The notes below the pieces were generated by a model. That model was given only the letters and a program-made list of their open reading frames with translations, did not search any database and was not told the DNA's origin. Positions 1-7,111 of a stretch of 15,935 nucleotides of DNA are shown here, in pieces. Positions within the stretch are counted from its first letter, which is position 1. Each line of letters opens with the position of its first letter. A program made the translations under genes and the position numbers. This stretch comes from CAZYQW01 sp964649825 (lineage in GTDB: Bacteria > Planctomycetota > B15-G4 > JADJEK01), in assembly GCA_964649825.1 (NCBI GenBank), contig CAZYQW010000103.1:1-15935 (forward strand), given 5' to 3'.

Positions 1-3
1 CCC

Positions 4-164
4 TTAGGGTTCGCGCAAGAAGAACTTCGCATCCACGCGCAGCAATCGCCGCCGAGGGCAAGGCGCGACGACGAAGCGTATTGGTGGATACGCTGAGGAG
101 GAGCAACGCAGCCATCGGCGGCGAGGGCAAGCGAGATGCGACGTTCTTCTTGCGCGGGCCCTTA
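4..164. repeat. Nested palindromic repeat, copy 1
   Basis: Three concentric levels of inverted symmetry are visible. The outer arms are 12-33 and 135-156 (22 bp, one mismatch, at 26). They can be extended with a few mismatches to 4-164, which takes in the TAA stop of the neighbouring minus-strand gene. The middle arms are 46-55 and 115-124 (TCGCCGCCGA / TCGGCGGCGA, perfect). The core hairpin is 75-81 / 88-94 (AGCGTAT, 6-nt loop). Two core blocks, 57-74 (GGCAAGGCGCGACGACGA) and 95-112 (GAGGAGGAGCAACGCAGC), recur exactly at 15871-15888 and 15909-15926 with the same 20-bp spacing. The element lies directly 3' of a gene, so one possible role is as a transcript-end structure. It has no U-run and encodes no protein. 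Confidence 0.85.
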
Positions 165-2930
165 CCCGCCGATGCTGAACTTCAGCACCAGCGTTCCTCC
201 CGGCATCGGCGGCCAGGCCGCCCAATGCGTGAGGCCGCTGTTCGCCCCGTAGGGAACGGCGGGCTGTCCGATCGTGATCTTCAGGCCGTTCGACGCCTGC
301 AAGGGATCTTGCGGGAAGATGGACTCGTTCAGCATCAGCACCTGCGAGTAGACCGTCACCCCGTTCAGGGACGCGTCGTTCGGAATGGGGAACGACGGCA
401 CGGTCTCGATCGTGACCGGCCAGAACAACAGCGGCTTCACGTAGAGCAGGTCGCCCGGCCCGACCGACTTGTTGTCGATCTCGTTGCCGAGGAAGAGGTA
501 GCACTCGGCGACCGCGATCACGACGGTGCAGGTCGCCTCGAGGCACGTCGTGTCGACCGCGCGGAACTGGACGATGTGGTTGCCGACGGCGCCGTTGCTC
601 GGTGTCCACTGGAACGTGACGCCGATGGGATTGCCGGACTGCGGGAGCGCCGGCACCGTCGTCGCGCCGGCCGGAAGCCCGTTCACGGACACGACCACGA
701 AGTCACCCGGGTCGACGTCCTGCGCGGTCAGCGAGAACGTGACCGGAATGCCGACCGACGCTGCCACCGTCGTCCCGCACACGGGGCCGGTGATCGTGGG
801 AGCGGTCAGCCGCACGCCGTGCACGTTGTTCGTCTCGTCGCACTCGTTCGCCAGTCCGGTCAACCCGCCGGCGTCGTCCGCGCTCGCGTACGCCTCGGCC
901 GGCACCGCGGCGAGGCCGGAGAGGACGACGTCCTCGTACGTGCCGGGGACGAGCGCGATCGTCGTGAACGCGACGCCGAGCAGCGCGCCCGCGACGTTCG
1001 GATCGCCGTCATAGAACGCGACGGGCGATCCGGCCGCGACGAGGACGCTCCCGCCGTTCCCGATGCGGGCCTGGATCGTCACGTTCGGGGTCGTCGACGT
1101 GACCTTGACGTGCGACGCGGTGAGGTCCGGCGCCGAGAGAGGGGACTGTCCGAACAGGAGGTTCTGGCGGTAGTTGTTCAGCGGGTCGGCGATCGGCGTC
1201 AACCAGTTGTTCGCCTCCACGGCCGGGATCGAACCGTCGTCCGCGACGTTCGTGATGTGGTAGGTGTGCTGGTTCCAGATCGGCCGCGTCGGTACCCAGC
1301 TATCGGACAGGCTGCCGAAGGCGAACACGCCTCGTTGTGGTCCGAAGCCGCAGTTGTTGTTCGCGACCGCGACGATCTCGGCGTTGCCGTCCATGTCGAC
1401 GTCGGCGACGAGCACGTACTCGTGCCACGTGCAGGAGCTCATCGGCGTCTGGAACAGCACGATGCCGGTCGCTCCCTCGTAGATGCGCAGGAAGAGCTCG
1501 TCGCGGTAGACGACCTCGGCCGCGCCGTCGCCGTCGAAGTCGAACACGGACGATCCGGTGCGGTTGGAGCTGCCGTCCTGCGTCGGGGAGGACCACTTCA
1601 ACGCCAGGTTGGCTTCGTACACCGCGTACGACGAGGCGCCCGCGACGCCGATCTCGCGAGCGACGTCGGCGTCGTAGTTCGCCACCGTCGGCGGTCCGCC
1701 GGCGCCGCCGCCGGGGATCGCAACGGGCGGCACGAGCAGCGTTCCGTCGTGATCGAGGATCCGTATCGTCCCGCCCGACACGAGCACGATCTCCGCGAAT
1801 GGATCGGCATCGAAGTTGGCGATCGCGTTGTACCCATCGGGCTGGGTGGATGCGATCCACTGGATGGTGCCGTCGGCGTTGTAGGCGGTGTTTCCCGCGA
1901 TCACCTCCGGCGACCCGTCGAGATCGATGTCCGCCACGCACGAGAGCGGACCGGTGCTGCCTTGTTGGCCGAGTCCACCGGTTCCGGTCCAGAGCAGGTT
2001 GCCCGCGGCGTCGAGGGCCTGACGTCCGATGACGATCTCCGGGCTGCCGTCGCCGTCGAGGTCGGCGATCGACGGCGCGCCCCAGTTGATCCCCTCGAGC
2101 GGCCCGCTTCGCCACTTGAACGTGCCGTCGTGCTCGAACACGATCAGCCGCGCGCCGGTGTCGTCGCACGCGACGATCTCCGGCATGCCGTCCTGGTCGA
2201 CGTCGCCAGTGGCGATCGAGCTCGCGGTGTTCACGCGCAGCGTCGGGTCGGTCACGGTGAACACCTCGGCGCCGGTCGCTCCGTTCAGGGCGCGGAGGAA
2301 GCCGATCTCGACCTGACCGCCGCCGGTCGACGCGGTCGACGCGAACACGACCTCCGGGATCGTGTCTCCGTTCAGGTCGACGACGCTGGGCGTCATCATC
2401 ACGTTCAGCGCGTTCGGCTCGGTGGAGCTCGACGTCCACGACCACTCGAGCACGGGATCGATCATGCCGGGTACCGGCAGCAGCAGGCAGTCGAGGCCGG
2501 TGTTGAAGACGTTGTTGGACTCGTCCGATTCGGGGATGACGCCGCCCGCGTCGACGACGGCGTGGATGCGGTTGTCGCGGAACGCGATCATCCCCGAGAC
2601 GGGGATCATCGACGTGGTCGACGCTCCGCCCCCGAGCCCCGGAACCGACGTCGAGCCGAGCACGACGTCGGTCCCGGCGTCGAGCGTGTCGTTCAGGTTG
2701 ACGTCCTCGAACACGACGACGTCGAACGCGGCGACGGCCGGCGATGCCCCGGCGTTTCGGGTCGTGACGCCGACGGTCCCGCCGACGGCGAGCGTCTGGT
2801 CATCGGCGATGACGCCCGACGTATCGATTGCGTCGACGAGCAGGTCGACCTGGGCCGATCCCGGCGCGGTGGCCGCGAGGAAGAAAACGACGGTGAGCGC
2901 GCAGCGCGAGCTCGCACGATGTGTCTGCAT
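162..2930 (-). CDS. Secreted FG-GAP/VCBS-type repeat protein with two CARDB-like domains
   Basis: This is a 922-residue predicted exported surface or extracellular protein. I chose the ATG at 2930 over the in-frame GTG at 2942 because GGAGGAG (2934-2940) sits at ribosome-binding distance only for the ATG. Residues 1-27 form a signal peptide (hydrophobic LTVVFFLAATA, cleavage near GSA-Q). Domains in order: CARDB-like module about 28-145 (ends ESDESNN); eight FG-GAP/VCBS-like repeats with DxDxDGxxEI calcium-type motifs near 184, 243, 290, 334, 373, 420, 464 and 510; second CARDB-like module about 598-708 (ends ECDETNN); Ig-like module about 711-808; and a C-terminal 110 residues containing SNGLKITIG, a signature also found at the end of the protein at 4220-5935. 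FG-GAP repeats usually fold as a calcium-binding beta-propeller. A role in adhesion or matrix binding is inference. The stop codon abuts the palindromic repeat. Confidence 0.9.
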   Translation of the reverse strand: MQTHRASSRCALTVVFFLAATAPGSAQVDLLVDAIDTSGVIADDQTLAVGGTVGVTTRNAGASPAVAAFDVVVFEDVNLNDTLDAGTDVVLGSTSVPGLGGGASTTSMIPVSGMIAFRDNRIHAVVDAGGVIPESDESNNVFNTGLDCLLLPVPGMIDPVLEWSWTSSSTEPNALNVMMTPSVVDLNGDTIPEVVFASTASTGGGQVEIGFLRALNGATGAEVFTVTDPTLRVNTASSIATGDVDQDGMPEIVACDDTGARLIVFEHDGTFKWRSGPLEGINWGAPSIADLDGDGSPEIVIGRQALDAAGNLLWTGTGGLGQQGSTGPLSCVADIDLDGSPEVIAGNTAYNADGTIQWIASTQPDGYNAIANFDADPFAEIVLVSGGTIRILDHDGTLLVPPVAIPGGGAGGPPTVANYDADVAREIGVAGASSYAVYEANLALKWSSPTQDGSSNRTGSSVFDFDGDGAAEVVYRDELFLRIYEGATGIVLFQTPMSSCTWHEYVLVADVDMDGNAEIVAVANNNCGFGPQRGVFAFGSLSDSWVPTRPIWNQHTYHITNVADDGSIPAVEANNWLTPIADPLNNYRQNLLFGQSPLSAPDLTASHVKVTSTTPNVTIQARIGNGGSVLVAAGSPVAFYDGDPNVAGALLGVAFTTIALVPGTYEDVVLSGLAAVPAEAYASADDAGGLTGLANECDETNNVHGVRLTAPTITGPVCGTTVAASVGIPVTFSLTAQDVDPGDFVVVSVNGLPAGATTVPALPQSGNPIGVTFQWTPSNGAVGNHIVQFRAVDTTCLEATCTVVIAVAECYLFLGNEIDNKSVGPGDLLYVKPLLFWPVTIETVPSFPIPNDASLNGVTVYSQVLMLNESIFPQDPLQASNGLKITIGQPAVPYGANSGLTHWAAWPPMPGGTLVLKFSIGG

Positions 2931-3012
2931 GGTCTCCTCCACTTACGCCGCGACGATCGCGTGCACCCCCGTCACGTCGAGGGTGCTCGGGCGACCCGCC
3001 TGCGACGGCTCC

Positions 3013-3018
3013 ATTGTA
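3013..3018 (-). promoter_or_regulatory. Possible -10 box upstream of the FG-GAP gene
   Basis: Read on the minus strand this is TACAAT, a good -10 hexamer, 83 bases upstream of the ATG at 2930. No convincing -35 hexamer is seen 16-18 bases further upstream, so this is only a candidate. The other large secreted protein also has a TACAAT upstream (4172-4177). Confidence 0.25.
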
Positions 3019-3075
3019 GTTTCGGTCCGTGCGTCCGGATAGACGGCGCTTGGCGGGCGAGCGACGGCTCACGCG

Positions 3076-3105
3076 CGTCTTTCGCGTGCGGACACGCGAA
3101 AGACG
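3076..3105. repeat. Perfect 13-bp hairpin at the truncated end of the ISKra4-type remnant
   Basis: Arms 3076-3088 (CGTCTTTCGCGTG) and 3093-3105 are exact reverse complements around a 4-base loop (CGGA). The hairpin lies six bases past the point where transposase similarity stops (about 3111). It has no T-run on either side, so it is not a standard intrinsic terminator, though it could still stop or stabilise transcripts from the remnant. It may also mark the deletion or insertion boundary. Confidence 0.7.
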
Positions 3106-3110
3106 GCCGG

Positions 3111-3534
3111 GTACGACCATCGCGGACACGAAGGTGCTGAGTTCCTCGACGTCTGGAGTCCTGTAGCGGTCGACCATGCCACAACGGACGTCGATGGGAA
3201 CGACGCCCTTCCCGCCATCGTCGGGCTGGTAGTAGCTCCGCTCGATCGTGACCGGGCCGAACGCGGTGAGCCGGTTCTTGCGCGACGGCATCTTGAAGGG
3301 GTGCTCCTTGCCATCATGCTCGATGACCGGCCGCGTCTCATCGAGTTCGGTGATCGTGGAGACGAGCGCATCGCGGCCGGCCTGGTGAACGACATTCTTC
3401 AAGTCGGCGATGAACTGCATGAAACTCGGCAGCGAGCCCCTCATCTTCTGCATCCGCAATCGCGGTGAGACCACGGGCCGGAGGTTTTCGCAAAGAGCGC
3501 ACACGACGTCGTCTAGGATCACGTTCGCATTCAT
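3111..3534 (-). pseudogene. ISKra4-type transposase, 5' fragment
   Basis: The frame from the ATG at 3534 gives an N-terminal region typical of ISKra4-family transposases. It includes QAGRDALVSTITELDE, a VIEHDGKEHPFK segment, then LTAFGPVTIERSYYQ and YRTPDVEELSTFVSAM. In intact family members this region is followed by a long catalytic part (total about 400-500 residues). Here similarity ends near residue 140 (about 3111), and the frame then runs on into sequence antisense to the neighbouring promoter region without family resemblance. The remnant starts seven bases from an inverted copy of a repeat that occurs twice more upstream (3801-3844 and 3917-3959), which may be the subterminal end of the original element. 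The family call rests on motif recall, not a search. Confidence 0.7.
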
Positions 3535-3540
3535 GGGCGG

Positions 3541-3959
3541 GTTGCATCGTGTGCAACTTCCAGTGTCACGTACAAAACTTGGACTTACGCTGGGAATCAG
3601 TTCTGGCGGCAGAGCCGTTTCCATTTGGGTCCGCGGCGTTTCAGAGCGGATTCCCATGGACGGCCTCAGCTGCTCGGAGCTGTCTGGCCACGCGGCGTCC
3701 ATGACAATGACCGTCGTCGCGAACGTGACGTACCCTATTGTCGCTGTCGTCCTTCAGAGCGCCACGGGAACTGCCCGGAAAACCCCGGTGGCCGTGATCC
3801 GGTACGTGGAGTGGGACTTGCACCCGTTGCATCGTTCTTGTGCCGTAGACTCTTGTCGAGTTCGAATCAGCGGCCCTACGAAGCGGTCCGCCCTGACGTT
3901 TGCATATCGACATTTTGGACGTGCACTGGGAGTTGCACCAAGAGCATCGCTCCTGCGCC
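3541..3959. repeat. Three copies of a 33-44 bp repeat, one inverted (possible IS end)
   Basis: Segments 3801-3844 and 3917-3959 are direct repeats, about 77% identical by eye with one gap (shared pieces ACGTG, TTGCACC, GCATCG). The reverse complement of 3541-3573 matches both (GTACGTG, AGTTGCAC, TGCA). On the minus strand the two direct copies can encode similar AQERCxxCxS peptides. However, a stop follows the copy at 3801-3844 in its frame, the frames differ, and the third copy is inverted. I therefore read these as DNA repeats rather than a zinc-ribbon gene. The outermost copy ends where WD40 coding similarity stops (about 3957), as expected if an insertion broke that gene. Nothing else is recognisable between 3574 and 3800. 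Confidence 0.5.
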
Positions 3960-4166
3960 GGCGGCGGCCAACAGTGTGCCGTCCTTGCTGAACGCCACGG
4001 AGAGCACGCGGTCGCTCATGCCCCGACACGTCGAACGGACGCGAGGCCGATCGAGGTCCCATACCCGGATGCTCCCGCTGTTGCATCCGACCGCGAGTTG
4101 CAGTTCGCGCGCTCCTTCGCCGCCGAAGTCGCTCGCGAGCGGATTCGCCCCGAAGGCCAACCGGCA
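3945..4166 (-). pseudogene. WD40-repeat protein fragment
   Basis: The minus-strand frame contains LAVGCNSGSIRVWDL followed by a second repeat, RVLSVAFSKDGTLLAAAGA, both textbook WD40 blade motifs (GSIRVWDL; SVAFSxDGxxLAxxG). The second blade breaks off after AAAGAGA, where a full repeat would continue with D-G-x-x-x-x-W-D. The break coincides with the outer copy of the repeat at 3917-3959. No other WD40 coding sequence is present in the window, so the gene's remainder was probably lost or lies elsewhere. WD40 propellers are scaffolds; no specific function can be given. The start is unclear: an upstream ATG at 4205 exists, but the first residues show no family resemblance. Confidence 0.6.
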
Positions 4167-4171
4167 GGCTC

Positions 4172-4177
4172 TACAAT
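4172..4177 (+). promoter_or_regulatory. Possible -10 box upstream of the PD40 gene
   Basis: TACAAT lies 43 bases upstream of the ATG at 4220, a plausible leader length. No matching -35 hexamer is evident at standard spacing, so support is weak. Confidence 0.3.
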
Positions 4178-4219
4178 CCGGCGGATCGAAAGGCCGACGC
4201 ATCAACAGTGGAGGTGGCG

Positions 4220-5935
4220 ATGCGACACGGGCAACTTGTAATGGCGTCCTTGGTTTGGGTCGGGTTCGCTTCGATCGCGCATGGAGGTGAGACGATCGCC
4301 ATTAGCGTGGACTCGAACGGGGTCTACGGAAACTCCACGAGCGGTGTGACCACAGTGGGTGGGCTCATGGATGGCGTCTCGATGTCGGCCGACGGCTGGT
4401 ACGTCGCATTCGTCAGCGGGGCCACCAACCTCGTCGCGAACGACACCAACGGCAGCTGGGACATCTTCGTGCGCGATGTCGTGAACGGGACGACCACGCG
4501 CGTGAGCGTGAGTTCGGCGGGCCTCGAAGGAAACGGCGCCTCGTACGCGCCCGCCATCTCCGCTGATGGTCGATTCGTCGCCTTCACCAGCTGGGCGTCG
4601 AACCTTGTCACCACGGACCTTGACACCAGTTGGGATGTCTTCGTCCACGATCGACTCACCGGGCAGACGAAGCTCGTTTCGACCCCGACCGTCGGAGGGG
4701 TCAACGACACGCGTGGTGCACCGGCGATCTCGGGCGATGGCTCACGGGTCGCGTTCATCACCAACGAAAGCCTCGCCGCGAACGACGTGGGCCTCTCTTG
4801 GGACGTGTACGTCGTCACGTTGCCCGCGATGACGTACACGCTGGTGACCCTCGGAGTGAACGGAACCGCGGTGGGTCAGCTGGTCGAATCGTGTGCAATC
4901 TCCGCTGACGGTCGATTCGTCGCCTTCGAGAGCCTGTCCGGGTCGATCGTCCCCGGTGACACGAACAACAGGCGAGATGTTTTCGTCCGCGATCTTCTCA
5001 ACGGCACCACCGAACGGGTGAGTCTGACGGACACCGGCGGGCAGGCCAACAACGACTCCTACGAACCCAGCATCTCCGCAGACGGGCGACGGATCGCGTT
5101 CTGGTCGTTCGCGTCGAATCTCGTCACGGGGGACACGAACGGTGACGTCGACACGTTCGTTCGTGATCGCCTGACCGGCACGACGATCCGCGCGTCGAGG
5201 GCGGCCGACGGCCAGCAGATACCGCCTGGCCCCGGCGGCGGACACGAAGGTCCCGCGCTGTCCGGTGACGGCCGGTTCGTCGCGTTCAACAGCCGTTGGG
5301 CGGTGCCAGACGTTCCGCCCGGCTTCAGCTATCAGCAGACCTACGTTCGCGACCTCCTTCTCGACACGATCGCTGTGGTCAGTACCAACTCCGGCGGAAT
5401 GACCGGCGATTCGGGCCTCAGCTTTCAGGGGCGGTCGTCACTGTCGTATGACGGTCGCTACGTCGCGTTCACGAACTCCTCAGGGAACCTCGCTCCCGGG
5501 GATTCCGGGAATCAGGATGTCTTCCGGCGCGACTCCTCCTGCGGCGGCTCGGCGACGGCCTACGGCAACGGGTGTCCGGGGTCGAATTCCCTGACACCGG
5601 TCCTGCTCGTCGCAGGCTGTCCGAGTCCCGGGCAATGGCTCACGTTGGCGGTGTCGAAGGGCAAACCGGGCGGCAGCGCGTCCCTCCTCCTCGGGACGGG
5701 CACCGCGTCCCTGCCGACGCAGAATGGGTGCAACCTGCTTGTCTCGCCGCTCCTGCCGTTCGTGATTCCGCTCCCGCTGAGCACAGGTGGCGTATTCCCC
5801 GGCTCCGTGTACGTGCCGGCGCTTCTGCCCGCGTCCGCGCCCGCGACAACGATCTACCTGCAAGCGTTTCTGCCAGACGCGGGAGTCCCCCAGGGGTATT
5901 CGAACACGAACGGCGTGATGCTTACGATCGGCTGA
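4220..5935 (+). CDS. Secreted seven-bladed PD40/TolB-like propeller protein
   Basis: This is a 571-residue predicted exported protein. The ATG at 4220 is preferred over the in-frame GTG at 4208 because GGAGGTGG (4210-4217) is its ribosome binding site. Residues 1-22 form a signal peptide (LVMASLVWVGFASIAHG). Seven repeats of about 45-58 residues follow, starting near 51, 108, 166, 224, 280, 345 and 405. Each has the pattern (I/L/M)SADGRxVAFxS..SNLVxxDTN..DVFVRDxxxGTT, typical of WD40-like/PD40 propellers. Residues about 441-571 form a separate tail beginning CGGSATAYGNGCPGS and ending SNTNGVMLTIG. This tail is widespread on secreted planctomycete proteins and may serve sorting or surface attachment (inference). 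The gene stands alone; its 5' flank overlaps the control region of the broken WD40 gene. Ligand and cellular role are unknown. Confidence 0.9.
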   Translation: MRHGQLVMASLVWVGFASIAHGGETIAISVDSNGVYGNSTSGVTTVGGLMDGVSMSADGWYVAFVSGATNLVANDTNGSWDIFVRDVVNGTTTRVSVSSAGLEGNGASYAPAISADGRFVAFTSWASNLVTTDLDTSWDVFVHDRLTGQTKLVSTPTVGGVNDTRGAPAISGDGSRVAFITNESLAANDVGLSWDVYVVTLPAMTYTLVTLGVNGTAVGQLVESCAISADGRFVAFESLSGSIVPGDTNNRRDVFVRDLLNGTTERVSLTDTGGQANNDSYEPSISADGRRIAFWSFASNLVTGDTNGDVDTFVRDRLTGTTIRASRAADGQQIPPGPGGGHEGPALSGDGRFVAFNSRWAVPDVPPGFSYQQTYVRDLLLDTIAVVSTNSGGMTGDSGLSFQGRSSLSYDGRYVAFTNSSGNLAPGDSGNQDVFRRDSSCGGSATAYGNGCPGSNSLTPVLLVAGCPSPGQWLTLAVSKGKPGGSASLLLGTGTASLPTQNGCNLLVSPLLPFVIPLPLSTGGVFPGSVYVPALLPASAPATTIYLQAFLPDAGVPQGYSNTNGVMLTIG

Positions 5936-6089
5936 ATCGCGCCTGCGGCAGGTATGGTCCGCAAGGAAAGCCGACGCGAATCACGGGCACTGTCCCGTCC
6001 GGGGGAAACGTGGCTTGGCCAATAGGAACCGCCCCGGACCGCGGGTCGCCCGAGTTCTCCGGCAGCCGTTCGCGGAGCCGCTGAATCGC

Positions 6090-6366
6090 GCGCACGTACC
6101 GGACCGCGGCGGCGTTCTCGGTGATCAGCTGTACGCCGCTGCCATCGCCTATCTGCTCCTGGCCATACACTTCGGCACCAACCCCGACGGGCGGCCTCCC
6201 GTCAGCCTCAGTCAGATGCAACGCCTCGCCGACCTTGTGTACGAGGAGATCATCCTCGCCGCCTCGTCCACGAATCACCGGCAGGCGCTTCCGCCGAGAA
6301 GATCCGTTGCTCTTCCAGAGGATCGCGGAGGAAGAGGCCAGCGAGACGGAGGACACCGATGAGTGA
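6090..6366 (+). pseudogene. Possible broken small gene coupled to the recombinase
   Basis: Two partial frames look protein-like. Upstream, in the frame through 6156-6270, the translation contains YLLLAIHFGTN and LSQMQRLADLVYEEIILAAS. Downstream, in another frame, it ends LLFQRIAEEEASETEDTDE with a stop at 6364-6366. That stop overlaps the recombinase ATG (6359) by 8 bases (ATGAGTGA), an arrangement typical of translational coupling. The switch of frame between about 6270 and 6305 would need an indel, in keeping with the decay of the recombinase next to it. I recognise no family, and the limits are uncertain. The stretch 5936-6090 shows nothing I can assign. Confidence 0.3.
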
Positions 6367-6747
6367 GGTGAGAATCACGCACGAGCATCTCGAGCGGACC
6401 GCGTTCGTCTACATCCGGCAATCGACCCTCTTCCAGGTCCGCCACAATCTCGAGAGCCAGCGGGCCAGTACGATCTCCGGCGCTACGCGCAGCATCTCGG
6501 CTTCCGGGCCGAGGTCATCGACGACGACCACGGACGTTCGTGCGCGGGGACGCAGGAGCGCCCGGGCTTCGACCGGGTCGTAGCGGCTGTCTGCCAGGGG
6601 CAGGCCGGTGCCGTGTTCGCCGTGGAGGCCTCGCGGCTTGCCCGCAACAACCGCGACTGGCACCACCTCATCGACCTCTGCGCACTGACCGAGACGCTCG
6701 TCATCGATCACGACGGCGTCTACAGCCCGCGCCTGGTGAACGATCGA
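6359..6747 (+). pseudogene. Serine recombinase (resolvase/invertase superfamily), frameshifted and truncated
   Basis: The start at 6359 gives an N-terminal domain containing TAFVYIRQST, with the catalytic serine of the Y-x-R-x-S motif at residue 22, then VRHNLESQR. A one-base deletion near 6464 shifts the frame. Resuming at 6466 the translation continues QYDLRRYAQHLGFRAEVIDDD, then GTQERPGFDRVVAAV, AGAVFAVEASRLARNNRDWH and VIDHDGVYSPRLVNDR. This is the standard order of the catalytic domain of large serine recombinases carried by mobile elements. The match stops at NDR (about 6747), before the segment expected to continue into the dimer helix and DNA-binding domains, which are absent. The downstream DNA instead encodes, on the other strand, the small accessory gene at 6720-7062. 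The gene cannot make an active enzyme. Confidence 0.85.
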
Positions 6748-7062
6748 ATGATGCCGCCGCCCGGCTGCTCGAACTCGGCGACGCCCTCGGCGGCGAAAGG
6801 CGCCATGGGCGGTGTCACATCGACGAAGACGGGGGGCATCGGAGAGAGGCGCCTCGTCGGTCGGCAGCTTGCGGCGCAGCGCATCGGGGTCGAGGCGAAG
6901 GGCCTCGGCGGTGCGCTCCACGCCGTCGGTGAGAGCGACATCTACGGCTTCCTGCCAGAACCGGTCGGGGATGCGGCCGCGGCGGCGCGTGCGGCGCCAG
7001 CACTCGAGGTTTGCGCAGGCGCGGGCGAGCGTAGCGGGGAGGGAGCGGGGTGACTGGGCCAT
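6720..7062 (-). pseudogene. Transposase-accessory (IS66 orf-like) small protein, frameshifted
   Basis: The ATG at 7062 has a perfect AAGGAGG ribosome binding site (7068-7074). The first frame encodes a basic, helix-rich domain (ANLECWRRTRRRGRIPDRFW, then VDVALTDGVERTAEALRLDPDALRRKL) resembling the helix-turn-helix ORFs that accompany IS66-like transposons. After PLSDAP the coding sense moves to another frame (PVFVDVTPPMAPFAAEGVAE, then FEQPGGGIIR). The switch is at a run of six Gs on the plus strand, 6831-6836; five would keep the frame open and give about 113 residues. The last residues (SFTRRGL) are read antisense to the recombinase, so the natural C-terminus is lost at a junction near 6748. 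The gene follows the regulator on the same strand after 49 bases and may be co-transcribed. The single-base shift could be a sequencing error; the family assignment is tentative. Confidence 0.55.
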
Positions 7063-7111
7063 GTTGGCCTCCTTGCCTGGTATGGCTCGGAGGGTAGGGC
7101 GGCGGGCCGGG

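Noticed and set aside
81..3140. A plus-strand open frame of about 1000 codons opposite the FG-GAP gene
   Set aside because: It is Arg/Asp/Val-rich low-complexity translation with no family motifs and no signal, a typical GC-rich antisense shadow of a well-supported gene.
3754..3960. A small zinc-ribbon gene suggested by CxxC motifs on the minus strand
   Set aside because: The two CxxC peptides lie in different frames relative to each other, a stop follows the second, and the third repeat copy is inverted, so DNA repeats explain the resemblance better.
5931..6091. A 12-bp direct repeat (GCTGAATCGCGC) flanking about 145 bp, as a target-site duplication
   Set aside because: One copy includes the stop codon of the PD40 gene, and no inverted ends border the interval; likely coincidence.
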